Position numbers and translations under genes: made by a program. This document shows positions 54,568 through 63,273 of a stretch of 64,000 nucleotides of DNA, piece by piece (the stretch's first letter is position 1; every line of letters starts with the position of its first letter). The notes under the pieces were generated by a model. That model had not been told where the DNA came from, ran no database searches, and saw only the letters and a list, made by a program, of their open reading frames with translations. Source of the DNA: Pseudomonas sp. ACM7 (GTDB lineage: Bacteria; Pseudomonadota; Gammaproteobacteria; Pseudomonadales; Pseudomonadaceae); the NCBI RefSeq assembly GCF_004136015.1, contig NZ_CP024866.1:6276861-6340860 (forward strand), written 5' to 3'.

Positions 54568-55191
54568 TCATTGCAGCGGTGAAAAGCTCGCCGGCAGGTA
54601 GATCGTCGAGTGCATGTCGCGCAGTTGCGGGCCTGAATTTTCCGGCGGCCAGACGCCGTCCTGTACGGCACGGGTGCGCACGTCCAGGCGTTGTTCGAGC
54701 GAGTCGTAAGGCCAGATGTGCAGGTATCGCGGCAACTGACCGTCGGTGGCGTAGAAGGCTGCATACATCGGGGAGTAGTGCGCGCTGGTTCGCGGCCCTA
54801 CCGCTTTTTCCCAGCCCTTGAGCGTGGGTGCCAGGCCCGATGGCACGAGGTCGTATACGCGAAGTTCGTAGAACGGCCCGTGGCGCCCAGCAGGCAGCGG
54901 CTGGATAAAGGGAAACAACGTGTAGTTTTCCACGCGCATGTCCGTCAGATACGCCTCTATGCCAAACGCGTCGGCACTCGACAGATAACGTTCGCGCTCA
55001 GCCTGGCGAGACGTCTCGTCGGTAAAACCACGCAACACCGCGATCTGATTCAGCGGGCCGATTTCCGACGCCCAGCAGCCGACCAGTTTCACTGCGGCGT
55101 CATCGACGGCCAGGCGCTGCTCCAGACAAGCCATGGCAGTGGCGACAGTGCGCACCCGCAAGGTGAACGTGATCAATTCGTACAGCTTCAT
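54568..55191 (-). CDS. NIPSNAP-family protein
   Basis: A 207-residue protein of two ferredoxin-like NIPSNAP halves: the first starts MKLYELITFTLRV, and the second has FYELRVYDLVPSGLAPTLKGWEKAVG. Bacterial members are found in aromatic and lipid catabolic operons, but their reaction is not established. It follows the hydroxyacyl-CoA dehydrogenase gene on the same strand after 134 bases. Confidence 0.8.
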   Translation of the reverse strand: MKLYELITFTLRVRTVATAMACLEQRLAVDDAAVKLVGCWASEIGPLNQIAVLRGFTDETSRQAERERYLSSADAFGIEAYLTDMRVENYTLFPFIQPLPAGRHGPFYELRVYDLVPSGLAPTLKGWEKAVGPRTSAHYSPMYAAFYATDGQLPRYLHIWPYDSLEQRLDVRTRAVQDGVWPPENSGPQLRDMHSTIYLPASFSPLQ

Positions 55192-55325
55192 GACAACCTC
55201 GATTCAGGACCAGACAAATGCATGGATGACCTGCATCCACCACGATAAAACCGACGCAGCCATAACGGCGCGTCGGTTGCGCAACCCAGTCGTGAAGCTG
55301 TCGCGATCACACGTCAGCTCCGCGC

Positions 55326-56324
55326 TCAGGACGTTGCCACGCCACCGTTGAACACCGGCGACAGCCCCATCAACTCAAGCTTGCGGGTGAACTCACCCAG
55401 CCTCTGCAGTTTGTAGGCCTCCAGGTCAACGTCCTGGTAATCATAAAAACCCTGACCTTCACGCAGCCCGTTCCGCCCTTGCGCCATGTTCTCGGCAATG
55501 ACTTTGGGTGGCAGGAAACGCGGATCGATGGCTTCAGCCAGATAATGGGAGGCATAAAACAGAATGTCGCCGCCGCCCCAGTCGATGAACTCAAGCATCC
55601 CCAGCACAGAGAAACGCAGACCGAAACCGACGCGAATCGCGGTATCGATATCCTCGGCGCTGGCCACTCCCTCCTCGACCATTCGCGCCGCTTCATTCAT
55701 CGCCAGTGCCTGGATTCTCGGCACGATGTAACCGGCTGCCGGGGAGCATTGCACGGGAACTTTGCCAATTCGCTTGAGCAATGCCATCAGGCGTTGCACC
55801 ACCTGCGGGCAGGTGTCCTCGCTGCGGCTGACTTCGACTAGCGGCATCAGGAACGCCGGGTTCAGCCAATGGGCATTGACGAAGCGTTGCGGGTGCGTAA
55901 CCAGTGCCGCCAACTGCGTCACCAGAAAGGTCGACGTTGTCGATGCAATCACTGTTTCATCGCCACATGCCGCACTCAGCCAAGCGAACGTCAGGGCCTT
56001 GAGTTCAAGCACTTCAGGCACTGCTTCGAACACGACGGCGGCACTGTGCAAATCGTCGCCACTGCCCTCGCGATCACTCAAGCGTAAATGGCTCATCGCC
56101 TGTTCGACTTGTGCCGGATCGAGTGTTCCCAGGCGTGCAAGCGTCGCCAGTTCGCCGCGCAAGTGGCCCTCGATCTGGCGGAAGTAGCGGTCCTGCGCCA
56201 CGGGCTCGCGTTGCTTGATATCGATCAGGGTCACCGGCAGTCCGGCGAACATGAACGCCAAGGCAATGCCCTCGCCCATGCGCCCCGCGCCGACGATACA
56301 GATGCGTTGCGGATCGGCGCTCAT
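55326..56324 (-). CDS. 3-hydroxyacyl-CoA dehydrogenase-family protein
   Basis: A 332-residue NAD-dependent dehydrogenase. The Rossmann motif is IVGAGRMGEGIALAF, the catalytic His is in NAHWLNPAFLMPLVEV (family HxxNP), and the C-terminal domain contains FGLRFSVLGMLEFIDWGGGD. It starts inside the stop of the opine-dehydrogenase-like gene (56321-56324), so the two are coupled. It oxidises a 3-hydroxyacyl-CoA or a related hydroxy compound such as L-carnitine or L-gulonate; the lack of a fused crotonase domain is normal for this size class. Confidence 0.83.
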   Translation of the reverse strand: MSADPQRICIVGAGRMGEGIALAFMFAGLPVTLIDIKQREPVAQDRYFRQIEGHLRGELATLARLGTLDPAQVEQAMSHLRLSDREGSGDDLHSAAVVFEAVPEVLELKALTFAWLSAACGDETVIASTTSTFLVTQLAALVTHPQRFVNAHWLNPAFLMPLVEVSRSEDTCPQVVQRLMALLKRIGKVPVQCSPAAGYIVPRIQALAMNEAARMVEEGVASAEDIDTAIRVGFGLRFSVLGMLEFIDWGGGDILFYASHYLAEAIDPRFLPPKVIAENMAQGRNGLREGQGFYDYQDVDLEAYKLQRLGEFTRKLELMGLSPVFNGGVATS

Positions 56325-57427
56325 GCCTGCAATCCCTGGTTCAGGCACTGCGCCATTTCGCTGCGGCTCAGTTGATCCAGCCCGAGGTTTTCCAGGGTTC
56401 GACCCTCGGCGTACAGGTCGATGCCACTGACCACCGTGGCCAGGCTCAATAGGCCCTGGGCGACCGGCGTCGGCACGCCGGCCCAGCGCCCGACCGACAC
56501 CAGAAACGACAAGCCCAGTCGTGTGTCTTCAAGCATGTAGCGGTGCTTTTGCAAGTCGATGTCTTCACGCCAATCGCCGCTATCGGTCAGTTTGCCGTGA
56601 GCGCCGCGACCGTACATCCACTCATCGCCATCGGTGGCGTAATGATCGGCCAGCGGGAAATGCGGTGCGCCATAGCCCAGTACTTCACGAACGGCGATAC
56701 GCTCGGCGTCGAGGGCATTGGTCACGCGACGAATCGAAGGCACGGTCCCTTCGTTGTGAATGTCCCACGTCTCGAAATGCTCAAGTGGACCCGCGTTCAT
56801 AAGGATCAACGGCGGATGAATGATCGGCCCGGCGTTCATCAGCGCGCCACTGAGTGCATCTTCGATCGGTTCGACGCTGGGGTAAGCCTCGCGCAATACG
56901 GCGAACGCCGACTCGCTCAAACGACTCGGAAAAACCCCGGTCGGCAGACGGGTCGCGTAACCGCTGATCACCACCTGGTTATCGCCATGCTTGCGCGCCA
57001 GATAGGGCAAGGTGCCGGTCTCCGCAAACGCCACCTCGCTGTGATTCCCTACCTTCGCCATTGCTTGGGCGAACACCATGCTGCCGAACGTCCCCGGCGG
57101 CAGGAACACCACTTGCCCGTCGCGCAACAAGGGAGCCAGTTCGTTGGCAAGGGCTTGGTGGGAGGTCGACGGCAAGGCAATGACCAACAACTGAGCATCG
57201 GCCACGGCCTGTGCCAGATCGGCCGTCAAGGTCAAGGCATCCCCGACCTGCCCCAGACTCAAGCGTCGTTCGCCGCGAAAGTCGCGCACGAGCAGATGGC
57301 CGAGGCCTTGCAGTTTTTCCAGCGCGGCACTGTCTCGGCGCCACAACCGCACCGAATGGCCTTTCTCCGCCAACTCTATCGCTGCCGCGTAGCAACCGTG
57401 ACCACCGCCGATAACACTGATATTCAT
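56321..57427 (-). CDS. NAD(P)-binding opine/nopaline dehydrogenase-like protein
   Basis: A 368-residue protein. The N-terminal Rossmann motif is VIGGGHGCYAAAIELAEKGH; the C-terminal half carries ALMNAGPIIHPPLILMNAGPLEH, the octopine/nopaline-dehydrogenase signature region with the catalytic His. The start at 57427 (MNISVIGGG) is chosen because the upstream frame has no family resemblance. Such enzymes reduce or oxidise an imine between an amino acid and a keto acid, or relate to ketopantoate-type reductions. Its role next to a hydroxyacyl-CoA dehydrogenase is unknown. Confidence 0.8.
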   Translation of the reverse strand: MNISVIGGGHGCYAAAIELAEKGHSVRLWRRDSAALEKLQGLGHLLVRDFRGERRLSLGQVGDALTLTADLAQAVADAQLLVIALPSTSHQALANELAPLLRDGQVVFLPPGTFGSMVFAQAMAKVGNHSEVAFAETGTLPYLARKHGDNQVVISGYATRLPTGVFPSRLSESAFAVLREAYPSVEPIEDALSGALMNAGPIIHPPLILMNAGPLEHFETWDIHNEGTVPSIRRVTNALDAERIAVREVLGYGAPHFPLADHYATDGDEWMYGRGAHGKLTDSGDWREDIDLQKHRYMLEDTRLGLSFLVSVGRWAGVPTPVAQGLLSLATVVSGIDLYAEGRTLENLGLDQLSRSEMAQCLNQGLQA

Positions 57428-57549
57428 GAAAGCACTCCTGTAGAAGAGCCTCGATCCTAGCAACGGCCCCGGCGAGCCACTGCCCGAAACGCGCAAGCGT
57501 CATTCCGATTCTGCAACGCAATAAACTGGTCGAGCGCGACCACAATCAG

Positions 57550-57639
57550 TGTGGGAGCGGGCTTGCTCGCGAAGGGGCCGGTGCATTCAACATTGATTTC
57601 GTCTGACACGCCGCCATCGCAAGTAAGCTCGCTCCCACA
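57550..57639. repeat. REP pair
   Basis: Right-facing arm TGTGGGAGCGGGCTTGCTCG at 57550 and inverted arm ending in AAGCTCGCTCCCACA near 57639 frame a spacer of about 35 bases. It lies between the FMN dehydrogenase and the opine-dehydrogenase-like genes and may separate their transcripts. Confidence 0.75.
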
Positions 57640-57644
57640 AATGC

Positions 57645-58826
57645 TCAAGCGCGTCGTCGCTCGAACACGCTGTCGCCGTCAAGGTGGTTTAGGTGGGTGC
57701 AGCCCATCAGGTTCATGGTCCGCGCCAGCTCTTCCGTCAATACGTCCAGCGCCCGGCCAGCACCGTCTTCACCTGCCACCACCACGCCGTAAAGGGTGGA
57801 GCGCCCTAGCAGCACGGCATCGGCCCCAAGCGCGAGCGCTTTGACGATGTCGCTGCCACGCCGGATCCCGCCATCCAGCAGCAGACTGAGCTTGCCTTTC
57901 GCCTGGGGCGCAATGGCCGCCAATGCGTCAAGGCTGCAGAGGGCACCGTCCAGTTGGCGGCCGCCGTGATTGGACACCACCACACCGTCGAGCCCGAGGG
58001 CGATGGCTCGTTCCACATCGGCCGGATGCAACACGCCCTTGAGCAACAGCCGCTCGCCCCATTGATCACGCAAACGCGCCAGCATGTCCCAGTCGAGCAA
58101 GGTGTCCATCTGCTTGCCGATAAACGCCATCGATCCCAAGGGATTACGCTCGCTCGGCGGCAAGTAAGGTTCAAGGTTGCCCATGCCAGGCAGCCCCGAT
58201 GGCCACATCACTTGCTTGAGCCAACGCGGGTGACGGACCACGTCAAACTTGTTGCGCCATGTCAGCTGTCGCGGCCGGGCAAAACTGCGTCGGTCCCACT
58301 CGCGATTGCCTAGCACCATTGCATCACAGGTCAACACCAGAGTCCGACAACCGACAGCGGCGGCGCGCCGCAACAGGCTTTTTTGCACCACCGGATCGCG
58401 CATGGCGTAAAGCTGGAACCACAGGTCGACGCCGGGCGCCGCCGCGACGAGGTCTTCAAGTGAAGTGTTGGACGCGGTACTCAGGCTGAACGGCAAACCA
58501 CGTGCCGTTGCAGCCCTGGCCAAGTGAATATCGGCATCGCGATGCAGTAGGCCGTTGTAGCCCGTCGGCCCGATCAGCATCGGCATTGGCAGCACCTTAC
58601 CGAACAACGCGCGAGACGTGTCGGGAGCATGGCAGGGCACCATGGCTCTGGCGTGCAGGCCATAAGCACTGAACGCGTCGAGGTTATCCTTGAGCGTCAG
58701 TTCGGCTTCCGCGCCGCCGCTAAGGTATTCCCAGACGAAGTAAGGCACGCGTCGCCGGGCCATGTCGGCCAGTTCGGCAATGCTGTGCACACGATTCAGG
58801 TCGGAACCGGTATAGAAACGACGCAT
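57645..58826 (-). CDS. FMN-dependent alpha-hydroxy-acid dehydrogenase (MdlB/LldD family)
   Basis: A 393-residue TIM-barrel flavoprotein. Landmarks are the N-terminal YFVWEYLSGGAEAELTL, the FMN-binding LIGPTGYNGLLH, the catalytic His in VVSNHGGRQLDG, and LLDGGIRRGSDIVKALALGADAVLLGR. The HADH family includes L-lactate, mandelate and glycolate oxidising enzymes. In this aromatic cluster an aryl-substituted hydroxy acid is a reasonable guess. A terminator lies between it and the upstream oprD gene. Confidence 0.87.
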   Translation of the reverse strand: MRRFYTGSDLNRVHSIAELADMARRRVPYFVWEYLSGGAEAELTLKDNLDAFSAYGLHARAMVPCHAPDTSRALFGKVLPMPMLIGPTGYNGLLHRDADIHLARAATARGLPFSLSTASNTSLEDLVAAAPGVDLWFQLYAMRDPVVQKSLLRRAAAVGCRTLVLTCDAMVLGNREWDRRSFARPRQLTWRNKFDVVRHPRWLKQVMWPSGLPGMGNLEPYLPPSERNPLGSMAFIGKQMDTLLDWDMLARLRDQWGERLLLKGVLHPADVERAIALGLDGVVVSNHGGRQLDGALCSLDALAAIAPQAKGKLSLLLDGGIRRGSDIVKALALGADAVLLGRSTLYGVVVAGEDGAGRALDVLTEELARTMNLMGCTHLNHLDGDSVFERRRA

Positions 58827-58860
58827 AGGTCATCCTCGTAGGGCGGATAAAACCGCTGCG

Positions 58861-58889
58861 AAAAAAAGCCCGGAAGGAGCGATCCGGGC
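58861..58889 (-). terminator. Rho-independent terminator after oprD
   Basis: On the minus strand GCCCGGA pairs with TCCGGGC (58868-58889, eight-base loop) and is followed by seven T residues. It lies 77 bases beyond the stop of the OprD gene and ends the transcript of the oxygenase-reductase-porin set. Confidence 0.88.
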
Positions 58890-58965
58890 GAAGGAAAACC
58901 AGTGTTGAAAACCTTTGCCCGATGCGCGGGCAAACCCGGAAGCCGCGAACAGTTCCCGGGGGATT

Positions 58966-60243
58966 TCAGAACTTCCAGGTGTAGGTGGTGATCAGGCGGT
59001 TTTCCTGATAGTCCGCACCCGACGCACCGCCATTGCCATAGCGCGTCTTGACGTCAATGCGGCGCCATTCGAAACCCACATCTTTGAGCGGACCGCTTTG
59101 CACCACATAGCCGAGCACGATGTTGCGTTCGCTTTCGACGTTTTGGTCGAGGGCATTGTTGCCCCGATCGATGCCGGTGCCGCGCATGTAACGCGTCATC
59201 AATTTCAACCCCGGTAAACCGATGCCCGCGAAGTTGTAGTCATAACGCAGTTGCCAGGAGCTTTCGTTCGGCTTGACGAACGCCACTGTCGACCAGTTCA
59301 CCAGGTAAGGCTGCGGCGCATAGCCGTTGAGCGTCGGGAATGTCGACTCGCCAAGCATGCGCTGATAGCCGACACCGAACGCATGGGCACCCTTTTTCAG
59401 GGTCGTCATGACCCCATAGGACTTATTGTCAATGTCGCCGTACAGTGCCTTGCCGTCTTCGCTGTTATTGAAGTAACGGAGGTCGGTCTTTAAGCCGTAA
59501 CCGGCTCCCAGATCGTGGTTATAGGTCAAGCCCAGGTAGTGTTGTTTGTAGATATCTTCCAACTGACCGAAGAAGTAAGTACCGGACAAGTTCGGCGTAA
59601 ACGCATACGTGGCGCCCCCAAAGTTCAAACCGTCACTGCGACGTTTAACGTTGGGCCCATTGAACAAGTACATTTTCTCGGTATTGGAAGACTCCCGGGA
59701 ACTGATTTCGGTAAAACGGCCACCGGTCAGTGTCAGGTTGTCCACTTCTTTCGATTCAAGCTGCACACCGTGATAGGTGGTGATTAACTGCCGCGAGTCG
59801 TCGATGTAAGCCACCGGCAACGTCGGGCGAAGTTCACCTATCTTGAGTTCGGTTTTGTTGTAACGAACCTTCCCGGTCAGCGCCGCACGGCCATAGTCCC
59901 GGACTTGTTCGCCCTTACTGGTGTCGTACGGAATGATGCTGTCCGGACCACGGCCACCGCCGCCATCCAGGCGATAGGCGTACTGCGCCGAGAGGTCCAG
60001 GCCAAACTGCAGCGTGCCTTCGGTGTAACCCGAGATCGCGCGAAAATCGAAGCCTTGGGTCCAACTGCCGATCCGCGATTGTGGCGCGTCATGCTGTTTG
60101 AAATCGCGGTCGATATAGAAGTTACGCATTCCCAGACTGACTTGACTGTCGTCTACGAAGTCAGCCTGCGCAACCACAGGTGTGAAGATCCCCATCACGG
60201 CCGTAATGGTGACGCCACGGCTTACCCAGCTCTTCTGGAACAT
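58966..60243 (-). CDS. OprD-family outer-membrane porin (second copy)
   Basis: A 425-residue porin with a signal peptide ending ...VVAQADF. Segments such as GSWTQGFDFRAISGYTEG and DSRQLITTYHGV differ from the first OprD at 45152 by few residues. The start at 60243 (MFQKSW) matches the family start; it ends in Phe (TYTWKF). It lies 225 bases after the flavin reductase gene and is probably transcribed with the iac-like genes or from its own promoter in that gap. Likely role: uptake of an aromatic acid such as indole-3-acetate. Confidence 0.9.
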   Translation of the reverse strand: MFQKSWVSRGVTITAVMGIFTPVVAQADFVDDSQVSLGMRNFYIDRDFKQHDAPQSRIGSWTQGFDFRAISGYTEGTLQFGLDLSAQYAYRLDGGGGRGPDSIIPYDTSKGEQVRDYGRAALTGKVRYNKTELKIGELRPTLPVAYIDDSRQLITTYHGVQLESKEVDNLTLTGGRFTEISSRESSNTEKMYLFNGPNVKRRSDGLNFGGATYAFTPNLSGTYFFGQLEDIYKQHYLGLTYNHDLGAGYGLKTDLRYFNNSEDGKALYGDIDNKSYGVMTTLKKGAHAFGVGYQRMLGESTFPTLNGYAPQPYLVNWSTVAFVKPNESSWQLRYDYNFAGIGLPGLKLMTRYMRGTGIDRGNNALDQNVESERNIVLGYVVQSGPLKDVGFEWRRIDVKTRYGNGGASGADYQENRLITTYTWKF

Positions 60244-60468
60244 CAAGCTTTCCTTCTTTTTTACATGCACGAAGGCACGACTAGTGGGAGCAGATCAATT
60301 CAGCAAAAGTGCAACTTTGGCAGTCAATCCGCAGTATTGTTTTTATAACCACTTACTGCAAAAAAGTCGTAACGCAGCCGTTCGCCAGAACAGCGAAAAC
60401 CGCTTTATAGTTATTTTAAACACTCAACGATCAGGAAACGTCTTATCGCTTTTTTGGGCAAACCAACA

Positions 60469-60969
60469 TCAGGAAGTTGCTTTAGAGGCATCTCCCAAAC
60501 GGTGATATGCACGATTGAAATACACCAGGCCTTCCTGGCTTTCGCCATTACGAATACCCAACACCTCGCAATAGAAAATCGTGTGCGATCCCACTTCATG
60601 AGCCTGGGCAATACGGCAGTCGAAACTGACCAGTGACTCATCAAGCAGCGGCGCACCGCTTTCCAGCGTGCTCCAGGATGCGCAGGAAAAACGCTGTTCG
60701 GTATCGAGGTTGCGGTTGGAGAACGCCCCCGATACCTCCTGGTGCCCAGGGGTCAGCACGTTCACGCTCAGCACACCGTTGCTCTTGAAATGTACGTTGG
60801 AAAACGACGAGCGATTCATGCACACCAACAGCGTCGGTGGCTGGTCGGTCACGCTGCACACCGCCGAAGCGGTAAAGCCGAAACGCCCCGCAGGACCATC
60901 GGTGGTGATGACCGAAACCGCGCCACCAAGCATTGCCATTGAGTTACGAAATCCAGTTGTATCGACCAT
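60469..60969 (-). CDS. iacG: Flavin reductase (IacG-like)
   Basis: A 166-residue flavin reductase-like protein. Landmarks are FRNSMAMLGGAVSVITTDG and GFTASAVCSVTDQPPTLLVCMNRSS, then SGAFSNRNLD and GVLSVNVL. It supplies reduced FMN or FAD to a partner monooxygenase. No such partner lies inside the window, but in the iac cluster IacG works with IacA, whose gene would lie to the right. The start at 60969 is the family start; the gene follows the reductase gene by 19 bases. Confidence 0.75.
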   Translation of the reverse strand: MVDTTGFRNSMAMLGGAVSVITTDGPAGRFGFTASAVCSVTDQPPTLLVCMNRSSFSNVHFKSNGVLSVNVLTPGHQEVSGAFSNRNLDTEQRFSCASWSTLESGAPLLDESLVSFDCRIAQAHEVGSHTIFYCEVLGIRNGESQEGLVYFNRAYHRLGDASKATS

Positions 60970-60988
60970 GGTCTTACCCTCCGGTCTA

Positions 60989-61948
60989 TCAGATATCCAG
61001 CACCAGTTTCTTGGACTTGGCCCGGGAACAGCACACCAGAATCTGGTCATTGGCAGATTTTTCGTCATCCGTGAGATAGACGTCGCGATGATCCGGTTCG
61101 CCTTCGATGACGTCGCACAAGCACGTGCCGCAAACACCTTGCTCACACGACACTTCAATCTTGATGCCCACGGCAGTCAGCGCATCGACGATGCTCTGGC
61201 CTTCGGCAACCTGTACGGTCTTGCCGCTACGCTGAGCAACCACTTCGAAACCGGCGCCCGAAGCGTCGACCTCGACCTGGAAGTATTCGCGGTGCACATG
61301 ATCGTCGGCGTACCCCGCTTCCAGGGCCTGGGCAATGACCCAGTCCATGAAACCGGCCGGTCCGCAGACATACACGTGTACGCCGGCTTGTGGAGTGCCC
61401 AGCACTTTTGGCAGGTCGAGTTTCTGTTCGGCGACTTCGTCGTCAAAATGGGTGTTCAGCCGCGACGCAAACGCAGCGTTACCCAGCTCCTCGAGAAAGG
61501 CGCTGCGGCTGCGCGAACGACCGCAATAATGCAGTTCGAAATCGCTGTCGCGGGCATTCAGCGCGTAGGCCATGGCGACCATCGGGGTGATGCCGATACC
61601 CCCGCCGATCAGGATCGAGCGCCTTGCATCGCTGGCCAGCGGAAAGTGATTGCGCGGCAGGCTGATCTCGATTTCTCGACCTTCCTGCAGCAGTTCATGT
61701 ACTGCCACCGAACCGCCCCGCGAGGCGGGATCCTTGAGTACGCCCAAGCGATAGGCGCCGGCGTTGGCCGGATCACCGCACAGCGAATACTGGCGAACCA
61801 GACCGGTCTTGAGGTGGATATCGACATGCGCGCCCGCCTCGAAGGCGGGCAAAGGCTGTCCCGTCGGATCACTCAGATCCAGTACGACAACACCTTCGCC
61901 CTGCTCTTCGCGTTTGCGCACGACGACTTTCAATAATTGATCGCTCAT
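60989..61948 (-). CDS. iacF: Oxygenase reductase, phthalate-dioxygenase-reductase type (IacF-like)
   Basis: A 319-residue class IA reductase. The FMN motif is RQYSLCG, the NAD motif is GGIGITPMVAMA, and the C-terminal 2Fe-2S domain has Cys268, Cys273, Cys276 and Cys306 (CEQGVCGTCLCDV). It should serve the Rieske oxygenase encoded at the right edge. It has the same domain order as the reductase at 37139 but is clearly a separate gene. The order alpha, beta, SDR, reductase, flavin reductase is that of iacCDEFG. Confidence 0.77.
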   Translation of the reverse strand: MSDQLLKVVVRKREEQGEGVVVLDLSDPTGQPLPAFEAGAHVDIHLKTGLVRQYSLCGDPANAGAYRLGVLKDPASRGGSVAVHELLQEGREIEISLPRNHFPLASDARRSILIGGGIGITPMVAMAYALNARDSDFELHYCGRSRSRSAFLEELGNAAFASRLNTHFDDEVAEQKLDLPKVLGTPQAGVHVYVCGPAGFMDWVIAQALEAGYADDHVHREYFQVEVDASGAGFEVVAQRSGKTVQVAEGQSIVDALTAVGIKIEVSCEQGVCGTCLCDVIEGEPDHRDVYLTDDEKSANDQILVCCSRAKSKKLVLDI

Positions 61949-62027
61949 ACAGGACCATCCCGATTTCGTTGTAAGGGGGCGCATCTGGGCACCCCCGACT
62001 GCTTTTTCAAACCGTGTAACCGTGGCC

Positions 62028-62768
62028 TCAGCGCATGAAGATCCCGCCGTTCACATCCCAGGTCGCCCCGGTGGTGAAGTAGGCGTCTTCGCTGGCCAGT
62101 TGCACGATCAGCTTGCCGATGAACGCGGCGCTCCCCAATTGCTTGACCGGGATCGCCTCTATCAGTTTTTCCAGGCGCTCGGGCGGCACGGCGGCACGCA
62201 CCGCCGGCGACTCAATGGGGCCCGGTGCGATGGCGTTGACCGTGACACCGGACGCCGCCAGCTCTTTGGCAAAGATCTTGGTCAAGGTAATGATGGCGCC
62301 CTTGGACGCGGCGTAATGCGCGCCGGTCGCGGTGCCGCCATTCTGCCCGGCCAGGGAAGCCATGTTGATGATCCTCCCGTAACCCCGCGCCGCCAGATAG
62401 CTGCCGAACACCTGGCAACCGACAAAAGTGCCGCGCTGATTGACGCTCACAACACGGTCGAACTCTTCCGGGCTGATCTGCATCACCGGTGTGGTCATGG
62501 TCATCGCGGCGTTGTTCACCACCACCTGCAATTCACCCCAATGCGCCACGACGGCCGCCAGCGCGTCTTCGAAATCGGCCTTGCTCGATACATCGAGCTT
62601 GAGCGCCAGGACCCGTTCGCCCGTGGCATCGAGTTCAGTGGCGGTGGCCTGTACCGATTCCAGCGAACGGTCGCTGATCACGACCCGATAGCCGGCGTTC
62701 AGCAGTTGCTCGGCAATGCTTTTGCCCAGCCCCTGGGCCGCGCCGGTGACCAATGCAACCTGTGTCAT
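62028..62768 (-). CDS. iacE: SDR-family oxidoreductase (IacE-like)
   Basis: A 246-residue short-chain dehydrogenase. Motifs are TGAAQGLG, VVNNAAMT, the catalytic Ser in INMASLAG and the Tyr-x3-Lys in YAASK; it ends VNGGIFMR. It lies ten bases after the beta subunit gene. In the iac set IacE acts on an early oxindole-type intermediate; in a benzoate-like pathway the same position would be a diol dehydrogenase. The family alone does not decide between them. Confidence 0.75.
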   Translation of the reverse strand: MTQVALVTGAAQGLGKSIAEQLLNAGYRVVISDRSLESVQATATELDATGERVLALKLDVSSKADFEDALAAVVAHWGELQVVVNNAAMTMTTPVMQISPEEFDRVVSVNQRGTFVGCQVFGSYLAARGYGRIINMASLAGQNGGTATGAHYAASKGAIITLTKIFAKELAASGVTVNAIAPGPIESPAVRAAVPPERLEKLIEAIPVKQLGSAAFIGKLIVQLASEDAYFTTGATWDVNGGIFMR

Positions 62769-62778
62769 GGCAGCGTCC

Positions 62779-63258
62779 TCAAAGGATGTAGCCGATACCG
62801 GCGAGGGTATCGGTGGAGTTGATCAGCTGAATCAGCTTGCGCTGAATCTTGAAACTGTCACCGCTGCGCACCAGTTCAAACGTGACATCGGCGGTGTACT
62901 GCTTGAGCACATCCTTGCGGAACTCGCGCAGGTTCTGCGCACAGCGCACGGTGACAATTCCGTCTTCATCCGACAGCACGCGAAAGCGCGACTGACTGCG
63001 CACGGTGCGCGCCCGCGGGGTGGTCGAGATCGACTCGCCGCTGGTCAAACGGGTGACACGCAACTGACGCATATGGTGGTCGTCGTAGGCGTAGTTCAGG
63101 GTGTTCTCGAAGTCGGTTTCCAGTGGATCGATCGGGATGATGTAGGTCGCTTTCTCGGTCCACAGATCGAGCCATTCGACGAAATCGCCGTGGTCGAGCA
63201 TGTCCGCTTCCTGCCAGATGAAAGCGCTGACTTGGTTGAGCAATTGCAGGTTGTTCAT
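62779..63258 (-). CDS. iacD: Rieske oxygenase beta subunit (IacD-like)
   Basis: A 159-residue small subunit. Landmarks are QVSAFIWQEADMLDHGDFVEWLDLW at the start and VTFELVRSGDSFKIQRKLIQLIN near the end. The start at 63258 (MNNLQLL) is preferred over a start five codons earlier. It follows the alpha gene by 15 bases and precedes the SDR gene. Confidence 0.77.
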   Translation of the reverse strand: MNNLQLLNQVSAFIWQEADMLDHGDFVEWLDLWTEKATYIIPIDPLETDFENTLNYAYDDHHMRQLRVTRLTSGESISTTPRARTVRSQSRFRVLSDEDGIVTVRCAQNLREFRKDVLKQYTADVTFELVRSGDSFKIQRKLIQLINSTDTLAGIGYIL

Positions 63259-63273
63259 GGTGTTCTCCGTCAC

